DNA of 64,000 nt from Rapana venosa (GCA_028751875.1 CM054158.1:14931595-14995594); one strand, 5' to 3'; counted from the stretch's first letter, positions 20,792 through 32,127 are shown. Made by a program: numbers and translations. Notes: generated from the letters alone by a model not told the origin.

Positions 20792-21350
20792 GTAATAAGA
20801 CAGTTAAAATTCTTTTAAAAACAGATTTTTATAGACAATTTTTTTTGTATTTGTATGGGCAATTTTTTTTGTGTTCTATGAGAACTTTTTTTGTATTTTT
20901 AAACCTTTTTTTTGTGTTTTTTGAAAAATACATGTCAAAAAGAATGTATGAACTACCCACCATACATTATGATTAATTTTTGTTTGCAACATGAAAATCT
21001 TGTTGAAAAGATGTTTGAATAAAAATTTATGTTTTTAAAGTTGAAGTTTTTTCTGAATAAAAATTACTAATATATAGAAGGTGAAATTTGTGGTTTGGAA
21101 GGAGAAAAAGGATAAAATAAAGGGGTTTTGGGCTTTGTGCGGGGCTTGCAAAACCTGTGTGTGGTGTGTGTGGTGTGTGTGTGTGGGTACACCAGCAAAA
21201 GTTTTTGGATGTGCAGATGCCAAACACATCCCTGCAGCCACAGGTTACAAAAGGGGAGGCTAGGGGAAGTTAGTGTACCCCCTAGTAGGTGTGGATACTT
21301 GCCTTACCCCTTGGTATTGCAGAGTTCTGTAGTGTGAAAGAGCTCAGGTT
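20792..21350 (+). repeat. R unit tail (copy 2), ending in GT repeat
   Basis: Continues the R unit after LINE-X: cagttaaaattc, tttttatagacaatttttttt, acatgtcaaaaagaatgtatg, cttgttgaaaagatgtttgaat, then tgtgtggtgtgtgtggtg near 21160. It aligns in order with 44703-45240. T-rich, no coding frame. Confidence 0.75.
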
Positions 21351-22274
21351 TCACATTCAAGTTCAAGGGCTCTTTTTTTGTGTATTCTCCCCTTGTTTTT
21401 CGGGTTTTCTGTCTGTCATTTTGGTGATAGGCTTAGTTCCTTTTTGATGGAGACCCGGTTTGATTCTCAAGTTTAATGGGATTTTTGCTAAAATCTCCGT
21501 TTTGCTGTGTGTCTGTTGCTCCTTGTTGTCTGTGGTGTGTGTGTGTGGTGTGTGTGGGTGTTGGTGTGTCTCTCTCTCTCTCTGTTTCAGGGGGGGGAAG
21601 GATACCCTGGTGGCTAGAGGATGCCTTGTGTGTTGGGATTCCCTTTTCAAAGGTTTTTTCTGGATTTTAAACATCAGTGCCAAACTCCACTCCCCCCAAA
21701 AGTCCCCCAGTGGACATAAACGGGTCCCCCTGTTGGGAAAACGCAGCAGAACGCTTGCGCACCGTTAAAACCCGTTCCGCTTTTCGGAAGGGAGGCCTTG
21801 TGTCCCCAAAGGGGAAAAACGGATGAAAAAATTTTACAAACTGCATCATAGGGGACGGGGATGTAAAAAAGCCTTGAGTGCTTTTCCTTTTACCCTCCAA
21901 AAAAGGACCCTTTCTCTCCTCTCTCTCTCTTCCTCTCTCTCTCTTTTCTTTCTCTCTGTTTTTTGTTATTTTTATTTTTTTTTGTTTTAAACTTTTTACT
22001 TTTTTGGTTTTTTTTTGTCGTTTTTCCCCCTTTGTTCTTGTTTTTAGTTTTATTTTTTTATCATTATTTATTATTTCATTTCCATCATCTCAAATCACAT
22101 CATCCAGTATTTTTGTATAGTGTAGTAGTAGTAGTAGTTTAGTAGTGTTTTTTTTTACTATTCTTTTTTTTAAAGTTTGAAGTCATTTTTTCTATTTGAT
22201 GTTACCTGATAAAGGCGGGGAATGGTGTTAAAAAAAGCCATGGTGCTTTTTCTTTATCCCAAATCAAAAAATTT
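21351..22274. other. Low-complexity stretch with SINE-like tails
   Basis: GT and CT tracts near 21500-21590 continue the resemblance to 45110-45480. At 21700-21905 a segment with caccgttaaaacccgttccg and then aggggacggggatgtaaaaaagc plus ttccttttaccctcc resembles the 3' half of SINE-D (39325-39602). Another such tail lies near 22213-22260. T-rich filler and (TAG)n at about 22122-22146. No gene seen. Confidence 0.45.
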
Positions 22275-22862
22275 TTGACTTGTCTTAAATTGACTCTCTC
22301 CTCTCTGTCTCCTTTCTGTCTCTCTGTCTCTTCTCTCTTTCTCTCTCTGTCTCTCTGTCCCCTCTGTCTCTCTGCCCTTGTCCTCGTCTCTGTCTCTCTG
22401 TCTCTTCTTTCCTCTCTCTTTCTCTCTCTCTTTCTCTCTCTCTCCCCTTTCTTTTCTCTCTCCTCTCTCTCTCTCTCTCCCTCTTTTCTCTCTCTCTCTC
22501 TTTGTCTGTCTCCCTCGGGGGGGGACTGGATTATAAAGCCAGGGGGTGTAATTCAAATCATCAAAAAAAAAGAATTTTCTTGCATCCTCTTTCTTTCCGT
22601 CGTCTGCGTTGTCTGTCTGTTTGTGGCTGTCTATCCCCCCCTCTCCCCTTCTCTGCCCTCTGTCTCTGTCTCTGTCCTCTCCTCCCCTTCTCTTCTCCTC
22701 TCTTTTCCCTTGGAATAAAGAATTTGATTTTTTTTAAATTTATTTTGATTTGATTTTGATCTCTCTCTCTCTGTCTCTTCGTCTCTCTGTCTCTCTCTCT
22801 CTGCCCTCTCTCTCTCTCTCTCTTCTCCCTCCTCTCCTCTCTCTTTCTCACTCACTCCTACT
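22275..22862. repeat. CT-rich microsatellite blocks
   Basis: Two (CT)n/(CTGT)n blocks, about 22288-22515 and 22620-22860, separated by a short T-rich spacer. Ser/Leu-rich or Arg/Glu-rich frames here are artefacts. Confidence 0.85.
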
Positions 22863-23034
22863 CCCCTCCCCACCCACCCACGTGCTAGTCAACAACAAGA
22901 TTCACTAGGGTGACCTGCTTTTCCTACAAACAAACAGTTTAAAACACCCCAACCCCCTACGGGCCGGGGCGCTATCTTTCATTGCTCTCACCAGATGCTA
23001 AACCCTTTTCCCTCAAAAGGGTGAGCCTGAAAGT
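22863..23034. other. Short unique spacer
   Basis: Mixed-composition sequence between the CT blocks and the AGC-rich region. Nothing recognised. Confidence 0.4.
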
Positions 23035-23475
23035 AGAAGAAATGCAAGGGAAGAAAGCAGAAACAAAAGGGGGCAGCAGAAGCGCAGCGCACAAAAGCAC
23101 ACAGCGAGAAAAGCGCAGCCTAGCGCAGCAGAAGCGCGCATCTCCCCGGCGGCAGCAGCAGCAGATGCGCAGCAGTTGCAGCAGCAGCAAAATAGCAGGC
23201 AAAGTGCGGCAGCAGCGCGCAGCAAAGCAGCGCAAAAGCAGCGCGCCGCCCCGCAGGCAGCAGCAGCAAAAGCAGAAGCAGAAAAAGCATCAGCAGCAAA
23301 GCGAACAGAAAACCCCCAGCAGCGAAGCAAGCTAACCCCGAAAGCAGCAAAAGCAGAAGCGCAGACCAGCAGCAAAATAGCACACCCCAGAGAAAAACGG
23401 CACCCCCACACCAGAAGCAGCACAGAAGCTCAACAACAAAAACAACAACAAAACAACAACAACAACAACAGTAGA
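23035..23475. repeat. AGC/GCA-rich low-complexity block
   Basis: About 440 bases made of agcagc, agcgcagc, aaaagcagaagc and finally acaacaacaac strings, nearly free of T on the plus strand. All three plus frames are open for long distances and give Gln/Ala/Ser/Lys-rich products; the minus frames give Leu/Cys/Ala. There is no start context, no splice logic and no non-repetitive coding segment, so it is treated as repeat rather than gene. Confidence 0.6.
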
Positions 23476-23737
23476 GGGCCTTGCGGGTTTTCCAGACAGT
23501 CTGCGTGTGTGCTGCGGAAGATAAAGGGTGGGTGCCCCTGACATGGCCCCCTTCTCATAGAGACGCTGCTCTACAAACTGTGCCCAGTGCCTGCTCTGCC
23601 CTCCACTATAGACACGCTACCCAGAGACCCACGGTGAGTATCCGAGTATCCCAGTATCGATTTGCAAAACAACAACAAAAAAACGAAAAAAAAGACCCAA
23701 AAAAATATCGAATTGCACAATTGCACATTTACCTGTC
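23476..23737. other. Short clean segment with a possible splice donor
   Basis: Mixed-composition sequence of better apparent quality, with catagagacgctgctctaca and then gacccacggtgagtatccg near 23630. ACG|gtgagt fits a donor site, so an untranslated or short coding exon is possible, but no product was recognised. Confidence 0.25.
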
Positions 23738-24600
23738 GTCTTTTTTTTCTGTTTTCTTTGTTCTTTTCTTTTTTTTGTTTTTTTTTTGCTTTCTTTTCTA
23801 TCCTTTTTTTTCTTTCTTTCTTTCTCCCCTTCTTTTCTCTCTTTCTTTTTTTTCTTTCTTTCTTTCTTGCTTTTTTTCTTTCTTTTTTCCCTTTCTTCCT
23901 TCCCCCTCCCTCCCCCCCTCCCCCTCCTTCCTTCCTTCCTTCCCCCTCCCTCCCCCCCCCCCTCTCCCCCCCTTCCTTCCTTCCCCTTTTCCCTTCCTTC
24001 CTTCCTCTTCCCTCCTTTTTCCCCCTCTCTCCCCCCTTCCTTTCCCTTTCCCTCTCTCCTTCCCCCTTCCCTTCCTGCCTGCCTGCCTTCCTTTCTTTCT
24101 TTCTTTCTTTTTTTAACTCCCCCTTTGGTTCAAACATTTTGGTTTTTTTTTTTGGGGGTTTTTTTTTAATACATCAGAATTATATGTACGACATAACAAA
24201 GAACAGCAACACAAGGTTAGAGCTTAGGTTGTGCTCTTAGTCTTCTTTCTTTCTTGTTTTCTTTCTTTTGCCTTTTTTTTCTTAGTCTTCAATTTCTTCT
24301 TTTTTGAACCCCCGCCGTCTTTCTCTCTTTTTTTAAAAGTCTGTGTTAATTTCTTCTTCTTCTTCTTTTCTTTTTCTTCTTCTTCTTCTTCTTCTTTTCT
24401 TTTTTTTTCTTCTTCTTTTTTTCTTCTTTTCCCCTTTTTTCCCTTCCCCTTCTTCTTCTCGTCTTCTAGTTCTAAATTTCTTTATTTTTCCCCTCCTTAA
24501 TTTTCCCCTCTCCCTCAACTTTTTTTTTTCCCTCTCATCCCCCTCCTTCTCTTTTCCCTTTTCTTCCCTTCTTTTGTTCCCGAGCATTCATTTCCTTTTC
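23738..24600. repeat. Long polypyrimidine tracts
   Basis: 23738-24113 and 24238-24585 are almost entirely C and T on the plus strand: (CTTT)n, (CCTT)n and (CTT)n blocks. A short mixed spacer near 24115-24237 separates them. Such tracts can form triplex (H-DNA). The Phe/Ser/Leu/Pro-rich and Lys/Arg/Glu-rich open frames are artefacts. Confidence 0.9.
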
Positions 24601-24975
24601 TTTGATGCTTTTCCTTTTTTAGGTTTCAGGGGTGTTTTTTATTTTGATGATGAATGATACTAGGATAGATTGAAGGAAGTAAATGGCAGTGGCGTTAAAT
24701 CCTTGGGATTGTGTTTTTTGTTTCATTATTTTTCTGATGAATCATTAATTTTTTCTATGTCGTTATTTTTCTGCGTTTTAACTTCCCCCGGAACATGTTT
24801 AAACTATATAAAGATAGGTTTATTGTGGCAACAGTTTTGCTCTTTAAATGTTTTTATTAATTGTAATGAGTGTTGTATGCGCATCCCGGTTTGGGGTTTC
24901 TTTTAAAAAGACATTAACAAAAAAATTTTCATGTAAATAAAAAAGCAAATGTAGGGCCTAAAGGGGGAGGGGACG
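24601..24975. other. AT-rich stretch, nothing recognised
   Basis: Contains a 78-codon open frame (24670-24906) with no recognisable motif and no splice context. Low base quality is likely. Confidence 0.35.
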
Positions 24976-25240
24976 GGGAAACTAGTGGTCAGAGCACTCG
25001 CTTCCCTCTAAAGGTTAAGCCATGAGCGTGGTTGCGCCCTTGGGTTCAGTAAAAATTCCCCCCTTTTACCCCGCGAATGGTATCCACCCCCCACTTTAGG
25101 GCGGGGGTAAAGCGCGGGAGAGGGGGAATGGCGCCCCCCTCAAAAATGCGGCCCCAAGAAACTGAGGTCTTGAGCTCGTCCCCTTACGTTTCAAGGGTTT
25201 TGGGACACCTTTACCTTTATTTTTAGGCCCTATTTTAAAA
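24976..25240 (+). mobile_element. SINE-E, copy 1 (degraded)
   Basis: The head actagtggtcagagcactcg is tRNA-like (A-box position). The body includes atggcgcccccctcaaaaat, agaaactgaggtcttgagct and aagggttttgggacaccttta. The last three blocks align with 30560-30675. Boundaries are approximate because of the low quality. Confidence 0.6.
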
Positions 25241-25710
25241 ATTTCCTTTGAAGACGAGAGTTTTGTACTTCTTTGTAAAAATAAAAAAAAGAAAAAAATT
25301 TTTGGAAGAATTATTCGAACTTGGTTTTCTCTGTAAAAAAAAATTTTGTAGCAATTTTAATTTTAAAAGAAAAAAAGAAGCAGCTTTGAATTTTTTCTGA
25401 TGACTACACTGCTTTCTAGAAATTCCAATATTTCAAGTTTAGTGCTCGGCAGAGCCAAGACTAGTTGGAAAGTAGCAATAAAAGGCCCACATTTAAAATT
25501 TGTGTACAAGGGGGTTTACATAATTTTCAGGGAGCAAGGCAAGATGAAGATGTAATCAGAAAAGAAGACAGTGTACACCACTCATAAAAAATATATATTA
25601 GGGCCCATAATTATTTGCAAACATGTCGGTCTTTCATAACTCTTTAATCCCCCTCCATCCCTTTCCAAATTCAAAGGTAAATCTTTTGATATGACTATTC
25701 AGTCAATCAT
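25241..25710. other. AT-rich stretch, nothing recognised
   Basis: A-rich and T-rich runs with no coding frame or repeat boundary that could be placed. Confidence 0.35.
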
Positions 25711-25960
25711 CAACATACTTTTTAAGAAAACCTAACTTTGCCAAAATCGTCAAAACTTTGAAGAAATCCTGGCTTTGCCAAACTCGTCAACAACTTTTAA
25801 GAAAATTTGACTTTGCCAAAACTCGTCAACTACTTTGAAAAAATCCTGACTTTGCCCCAACCCCTCAACTATTTGAAGAAATCCTGCTTTGCCAAACCGT
25901 CAACATCTTTGAAAAAATCCCGGCTTTTTCAACTTAACTCGAACGTTTTGGAAAAAACTT
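25711..25960. repeat. 39-bp minisatellite, about six units
   Basis: Units close to aactttgaagaaatcctgac plus tttgccaaaactcgtc repeat about six times with small indels and substitutions. Confidence 0.8.
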
Positions 25961-26640
25961 TGAATAACTAACCAACTATTCATTTTTCCAACATAAGACG
26001 GCCCTAATTAAGCGTAAATTTTCTTTCAGTGACCAACAGTGTGTGCATGTGTGTGTGTGGTGTGTGTTGTGGTGGTGTGTGGGCATGTGTTGTGTGTCAT
26101 GTGTGTGTTTTGGTGTGTGTGGTGTGTGTGTGTGGTGTGGTGTGGTTTTGTGTGTGTGTGGTTGTGTGTGTGTGTGTGTGTGTTGTGGTTTTTTCAGCTC
26201 GTGTTTGTCACCCGGGTTACACAGGAGGGAAAAATGCGGGGTGTATGGATCCTTTGGCCCAGGCCCCTTTTCCCATTCCCCTTGCTGACCTGCCTCAGTA
26301 GGGAAGCGGTGCTAGAGATGATCGTGTGTGTGTGTGTGGTGTGGGGTGTGTGTGTGTTGTGTGTTGTGGGGTGTGTGTGTGTGTGTTGTGTGTGTGGTTT
26401 TTGAATGTGTTGTTGAGTGTGTCAAAATTTTATGGTTGTTTGTGTGTGATGTGTGTGTGTGAATGGTTGTGTGGGGTTTTGTGTTGTGAATGTGTGTGTC
26501 AAAATTTATGTGTGGTGTGTTTGTGTGTGTGAAGTGGTGTGTGGGTGTTGTGTCAAAATTTTTTAATATTGTGTGTGGTGTGGTGTGTGGTGTGTGTGTG
26601 TGTGTGGTGTGTGTTGTGTGTGTGGTGTGTGTGTGTGGAT
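25961..26640. repeat. GT-rich array
   Basis: Dominated by tgtgtgtggtgtg-type repeats (26038-26195 and 26320-26640), with a mixed insert near 26200-26315. The recurring gtcaaaatttt string (26420, 26498, 26553) shows a longer period near 50-80 bases inside the array. Confidence 0.8.
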
Positions 26641-27020
26641 TTCGATTAATTTATCGACTTTCCACAAGTTTTGATTTCAATTTAAGCAGAACTATAGCGG
26701 AGGATACTAAGGTAGGTAAACCTTACAAATTCTCAACTTTTTTGAAAGTGATTTCAAGATTGGGTTTTTAAAAAAAAAAATTAGAAAAAAAATCTTTCAA
26801 GGCAGAGTTTTGGCATAATCTTTAATGGCAGCATGTTGGAGCTATTTGTGTAAAACCTTCCTTCGGTCGACCTGACTCAAGTTTTGGGTCCGGTGACCTT
26901 TTGGGGCCCCCGCCATGATTTTAAATTTACTGCGTGGGAGGCTGTCTTTACAGCGACACTGTTCAGAACTACAAAGGGCAACCCCTTTACAGTGGTCAAT
27001 TAAACGAGTGTGTGGTGTTT
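26641..27020. other. Mixed stretch, nothing recognised
   Basis: No coding frame. The segment cttcggtcgacctgactcaa to cccgccatgattttaaattt (26860-26930) looks less repetitive but matches nothing recognised. Confidence 0.3.
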
Positions 27021-27740
27021 TGTGGTGTTTTGGGAGAAGGGGGGTGGTGTAGTGATGCGTTGGTAAAACAGTGTGGTAATGCAGGTAGTGCGTGAGCAGT
27101 GTGGGGATGAAGTGTGTAATGCAAATGTATTTTGCATGTGGTAAAGCAATGTAGTGATGAAGTTGTAAAGCAATGTAATGTGAGTGTGGTGATGCATGTT
27201 TATGGTATGCAGTGTTTTTAAAATGATGCATGTAGTGATGCAATTTAGTAATGGAATGCAGTGGGATAATGATTGGCGTGTAAATGATGAAGTTTTTGAT
27301 GCAGTGTTTATAGGGGGAGGTTTATGTGATCAGTGTTTATAGGAGGGAGTGTTACAGTGAGGGAGTGTTTTTATGACGCAAAATGTTTATAGGATGCAGG
27401 TTTATAGTGAGCGGTTTGTTTTTGAGCAGTGTTGATAGTGATTTGGTTTTTAGTGATGCCTTTTTCATAGTGAGCAGTGTTTATGTGAGCGGGTTGATAG
27501 TTGAGCAGTGTTGATAGTGATGCGGTGTTTAAGTGATGCATGTTTATGTGATGCAGTATATAGTGTGAGTGTTTATGGATGCAGGTTTATTGTGCGGTGT
27601 TTATAGTGACGCGGGGTTTATAGGACGCAGTGTTTATAGTGATGCAGTGTTTTTAGTGTGCGTGTTTTTTATGATCATGTTTTAGTGATGCGTGTTTATT
27701 GTGACGCGGGTTTAATGATGGGTGATATGTGATGAGTTTT
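27021..27740. repeat. 17-bp minisatellite (tgatgcagtgtttatag)
   Basis: About 700 bases of degenerate head-to-tail units near tgatgcagtgtttatag, best between 27270 and 27720. Spacing is mostly 15-18 bases; variants include gacgcggggtttatag and gagcagtgttgatag. The first 200 bases have a looser version with gtaatg units. Confidence 0.82.
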
Positions 27741-28279
27741 ACGTGAGGGAGTGTTGGGGTTGCAGTGCCCCGAGGGCCCCCCCTTTCCCCCCCACCCTGA
27801 AGGAAATGCCAGCCCGCAGTGCTCTGGTCCGTTTCACCCCGCTGGGACATTACAACAAATTCGTCGGGCGGGAGGTAGCACCCATCTCTTTTTTGTTGTT
27901 TGCTTTTGTTTTTTGCGTGTGTGTGTGTCGCGCGCCCGCGGGGTGGTGTATAAATGTGTTTGTGTGGGGTGGTGTAGGTGTATGGTATTTTGTTTTTAGT
28001 TGTGTGTTTTTTGGGGTATTTTTTTTGTCTATGAGAGAGAAGGGGGGGATGGATGGAGGGGGGGAATTCAAGACAGAGAGATAGTACGAGACGGAAAGTT
28101 TTTTCTAAAAAAAACAAAACAAGAAAGTTCCGAGAATTTGTGAGGAAAAAAGACAACGCTGCAAAACTTGGTCAAACTTTTTTTTTGAGGCAGTTTCCCT
28201 TTTTCATAGAAAAATGACTCGTATAGCCTACATGCATTTTGTTATCAAAGTTATGTGGTATTTTCATGTGTTTCCCGCT
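27741..28279. other. Mixed stretch, nothing recognised
   Basis: GC-rich 27765-27885 (ccctgaaggaaatgccagcc and on), then GT and A-rich tracts. Possible SINE remnant at 27770-27880, but no tRNA boxes were found. Confidence 0.3.
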
Positions 28280-28395
28280 TGTGTGTTCTGCGTGCGTCGT
28301 GCGTGCGTGCGTGCGTGGTGGGGTGGTGTGTGTGTGTGTGTGGTGTGTGGTTGGGTGTGGTTTTGTGTGTGTGTTGTGTGTGTGTTCAGATTGGA
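28280..28395. repeat. GT-rich microsatellite
   Basis: gtgcgtgcgtgcgtgcgtgg followed by (GT)n with ggtg interruptions. Confidence 0.85.
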
Positions 28396-28859
28396 GTTCT
28401 GGCCTGGTGATGGTGATCCACCAGCAACAAATAGTTCAGGGGGACCTTTTGTGAGGTGGCCCAAAAAAAACGGTCATATTCATTCATTCATTCATTCTCG
28501 CTCATTGGCTTTAGCGTGATACAGATCTGTTTGTGTTACGTTTTTTCCGGTAACTGGGGGAAAATATGTATGAAAAAATGGGAAATATTTTTTAATATCG
28601 TGCTGACAAAATATTTGTTTACATTCTTGCATGACAAAATTTTTTTAATATTTTTACAGCACAGCTATGCAATGAAAAAAGTGGGGAGTAGAAGCAATAA
28701 GAATAAAAATTGCAAAAAAAGGGCAAGTTTTGTTAGACACCCAAAAAAAAACGTACTTCAAAAAAGTATGTGTGTACTAAAGGGTTTCATTTTCCAATGA
28801 GAAAAAGGTTTTTTTTTTCATCAAACGAAATTTTATAGTTTTTTTCTTTTTTTTTTTTT
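28396..28859. other. AT-rich stretch with (CATT)n
   Basis: Short (CATT)n at about 28476-28497 and homopolymer-rich filler. No gene. Confidence 0.35.
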
Positions 28860-29250
28860 TCATTTTCCACTCACTCATCACACACACCAACACACAAAAC
28901 AACACACACACACACACACCATACACACACCCACACACCACCACACACCAAAACACACACACACAAAACACACACACCACACAACACCACCACACACATC
29001 AAAGAAGCTGCACTTTCAGTTCGATGGAAATCTGTTTAAAAATACAGAGGAACACACACACACACACAAACCCCACACCCCAACCCCAAAACCCCACCCA
29101 CACACACACACCCACACACACACACACAACACACACACGCACACAACACACACACACACCACAACGCACGCACACACACCACACACACACACACACCACA
29201 GCAACACACACACCACACAACCCCACACCAACACACACAAAATGCACAAA
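28860..29250. repeat. AC-rich array
   Basis: (AC)n with cacacaccac and caacac variants on both sides of a 60-base mixed spacer (about 28998-29052). Confidence 0.88.
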
Positions 29251-29329
29251 ACGATAACAAAATTTGCTGTTGGCTGGGGGGGAATGACGGAAAAAACATT
29301 GGCTTTGGGTGTGTGTCTTTTTGCTTGAA

Positions 29330-29880
29330 TATGTTGAATATAATTTTTAGAGATCTTTGGGAGCTATAACCATTTTCTGTCTCAATGTTTTAAAATGATC
29401 TTTTTAAATATCTTAAAAACGATGTCGTTTGTATCTGTGACGTTTTAATACTTTTTTTTAATAATTAAGGTGTGTGAACATTTGCTATGAGATTTATTCG
29501 ATTTTAAGAGTATCTTAAGGTTTGGGTCATTGCTTTTGCAAATGTTTTGAAATTTTAAAAAGTATTTGAGGGGTGTTAAATTATTTTTTCAATGTTTATG
29601 TTTTTTTTTCCGTATCTTAACGCTGTATAATCATTTACTTTTGCATGGTGATGATTATGTTTTTGAGCACCCTTTGGCGTATAGCCCAAACTTTACCGTC
29701 TGAATAGTTTTTAGATTTTTTTAAGGGATCTTAGGGGTCTATAAACATTTACTGTCTGATGTGTGCTGTCTTGGGGTATGTTAATCATGATTTTTTAGAG
29801 ATCTTATTGCTGTATAATATTCAGATGTTTGATTTTTAATGAGTATTGTATATCAAAATTTAAGGGGGCATCTTAAAAAA
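29330..29880. repeat. Degenerate minisatellite, period near 60 bp
   Basis: Recurring blocks agatcttaggg / gctataaacatttactgtct / gatgttttta appear near 29350, 29510, 29620, 29735 and 29810 with heavy divergence. Low base quality blurs the unit. Confidence 0.55.
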
Positions 29881-29889
29881 GGGGTTTAG

Positions 29890-30345
29890 AGAGTGTCCCG
29901 GGTAGTAGGCCATTGTAAACTAAAAGACAAGAGAACTGGGAATCAATGGTTTATCACAAAAAAGGGCCCTTGGCCCCAAAATAAGGGGGTTTCCGAAAAG
30001 CTAGTAGATAAAAAGGAACTCAATGGTTTATTCACAAAGGCCCCTGGGCCCCTACAGAAGGTGGGTTTCCGAACTGTTAGTATTTAAGTGGGAGTGGAAA
30101 GCAACAGCAAATAATTTATGGTTTACAAAAAAAGGAAGAAATTTTTAAAAGTTTGTTGTATTTCAAAAAAGGGGAAAAGATTTTAAATGTTGTTTTTACA
30201 AAAGGAGAGAGTTTTAAATGTTGTTGTATTACAAAAAAGGGGAGTGATTTTAAAAGTTATTGTATTACAAAAGGAAGAAATTTTTTGTATCTTTGCAACC
30301 AACTAAATGTTATAGTATACAAAAAAGGGGATAAAAATTTTTATT
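29890..30345. repeat. Two short tandem repeat families
   Basis: 29935-30085 holds two copies of a roughly 75-base unit (caatggtttat..aaaggcccctgg..gggtttccgaa). 30140-30330 holds four or five copies of a roughly 39-base unit (tttaaatgttgttgtattac plus aaaaaagggga). Confidence 0.65.
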
Positions 30346-30404
30346 TTTTTTTCAAATTTTTTTATTTCGAGGATAAGGAATAACATCGGTGTTTTATATC
30401 CCAA

Positions 30405-30690
30405 ACCCCGGGGACGGATAGTTTAGTGGTCCCAAACGTGGTCCTCCCGCCAAGTTAAGCAGATCGAGCGGGTTACCACTTGGATGGGTGACCCTTGTGC
30501 GCCATGGCCCAGTACTTCCCCTAGCGTAAATGGGTACGCCCCCTTTAGGGTCGGGTAGGTAAAAGCATCGAGGGAGGGAGATGGGCGCCCCCCCCAAAAG
30601 CTGGGCCCTAGAGAAATGAGGTCTCGACCCTCGCTCCCTTTCAACCTTATAGGTTTTGGGAAACCTTTACTTTTTTTGCCCCGGTGTATG
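30405..30690 (+). mobile_element. SINE-E, copy 2, with 5S-like block
   Basis: The head ggatagtttagtggtcccaa is A-box-like and is followed by aagttaagcagatcgagcgg and cacttggatgggtgaccctt. The body then matches copy 1: tagggtcgggtaggtaaaag, atgggcgccccccccaaaag, agaaatgaggtctcgaccct and ttataggttttgggaaacct. The middle blocks resemble the internal part of 5S rRNA (aagttaagcag .. acttggatgggtgacc), either a real 5S-derived module or a common SINE motif. Confidence 0.65.
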
Positions 30691-31489
30691 TTTTTTCCCC
30701 TTTTTTTATCCTTTCCCCCTGGCACACTCTTCCAAAAAACGGAAAAAGGTTTTTTTTTAAGAGTATTTATAAGGGGGTTTTGTGGTGCGGCGCGTGTGTG
30801 CTCCGCGTTCTGCCACGTGCGTACATGCAGGGGGTGGGAAACGGTGACAATGTAAATTTTCAAACCTTACAATATTACAGTACACCCTCTTTTTACCATG
30901 TAGCCCATTGTTCAACAAATTTTCACCCAGAAGAGGTAGGGGGGGGGGGGGCAAATTCTTTATTAATAAAAATGTGTAATCTTAAGTGAAGCCTGACCTT
31001 GAGCTTTCTGCGGATGGGGGCAAAGAGGAGACCCTCCGGAGGCCGAAAGGCCCCTCGATGGCGTCACTCCTTGGTGACTCCGACGAGCCACTCCATCGAG
31101 GTCCTCCGTTATAGAACGGAGGAAAGTCACCCTCACCTTTGGTGATTCCTTTGGGACAAAACCCCGATGGTGGAAGTTTCCGGCCACCAAAACCAGTGCC
31201 AAGTTTTGAGGAGTGTGTGGCCACTGCTGAAAACTGTGGGAATGATACCTGGGGCTGCCACAGCTGGGGGCTGGAAAACTTTTTGTCGGAACTAGCGCGT
31301 TTCCCTTTACCCGTACCCCGAGTGTGATTTGGGTTTTGAGGTTTTAATAATTAGTTTCCCCTTACTTTGGGGGTGGCAGTGGAAGATGTTTTTTTTTGGG
31401 TGTAATAAGTCTTCAATTTTATCGTCTTTCCCCCTTTAAGTGATCCAACGGCCTTAAAATAGGAGACTGAAAGAAAGAGATGGATAGAT
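30691..31489. other. Mixed stretch with a GC-rich inverted-repeat segment
   Basis: 30970-31330 is GC-richer and less repetitive. It contains cctccgttatagaacggagg (31103-31122), an 8-bp stem with a 4-base loop, and just upstream a longer imperfect pairing between ctcgatgg (31056) and ccatcgag (31093). A G run lies at 30939-30951. No coding frame was trusted. Confidence 0.45.
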
Positions 31490-31640
31490 AGATAGATAGA
31501 TTTAGATAGATAATTTACCGTGTGTTTTGGCGAGGTTTTTTGTTGTGTGTGTGGTGTGGTGTGTGTGTTGTGTGTGGTGTGTGTTTGTGTGTGTGTGGTG
31601 TGTGTGTGGTGTGTGTGGTGTGTAATAAAGGTAATAAAAA
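31490..31640. repeat. (GATA)n and GT-rich microsatellites
   Basis: gatagatagatagattta near 31483-31512, then gtgtgtgtggtgtggtgtg to 31622. Confidence 0.85.
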
Positions 31641-32127
31641 AGGGAAAATACACAAGTATAGTTAACATAAAAAATCAAGAAAACTTTTTTAAAAAAATGA
31701 AAAAGAAGGAAAGAAAGAAAAAAATTTAAACAAAACAATACAAAATGCCCTATAGGGGCTTTAAAAATAAACCTTTAGCAATGTCAAACGTTGCTTTCAT
31801 TGTTCAAAACTTTGTCAAAGTATTTCAGAAAAGGCAGGGAGAAAATTTTTAAAAATTTTCAATTCAAGTATGATATGAGATTTGAAATATATTCACCACA
31901 TAAATTTAAAACCCTTTCTGAATTTTTCCTATTTAAAAGGTAATACATCAGATCTTTTCGAGCGTTCTGAAATTTTTTAAATCTGATGTAGACTCACAAA
32001 AAGGGGGTTTCAGTTGCCTGTTTGGGAAATGAAGCGAGCTCATTTATGTAGATTATTTAACATGAAAAAAATGGAAAACCAAAAATCATGGCGTTAATGT
32101 TATTCAATATAGGGCATAATTACTTTT
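31641..32127. other. AT-rich stretch, possible upstream part of the LINE fragment
   Basis: No readable frame. By position it could be the decayed RT part of the element whose RNase H follows, but nothing supports that directly. Confidence 0.3.

Noticed and set aside
23176..23541. 121-codon Gln/Ala-rich frame resembling a polyQ protein
   Set aside because: The block is low-complexity in all frames and strands and lacks any non-repetitive coding part.
22275..24600. Several 80-210 codon frames rich in Ser/Leu/Phe or Arg/Glu/Lys
   Set aside because: Translations of CT, CTT and CCTT tracts on either strand.
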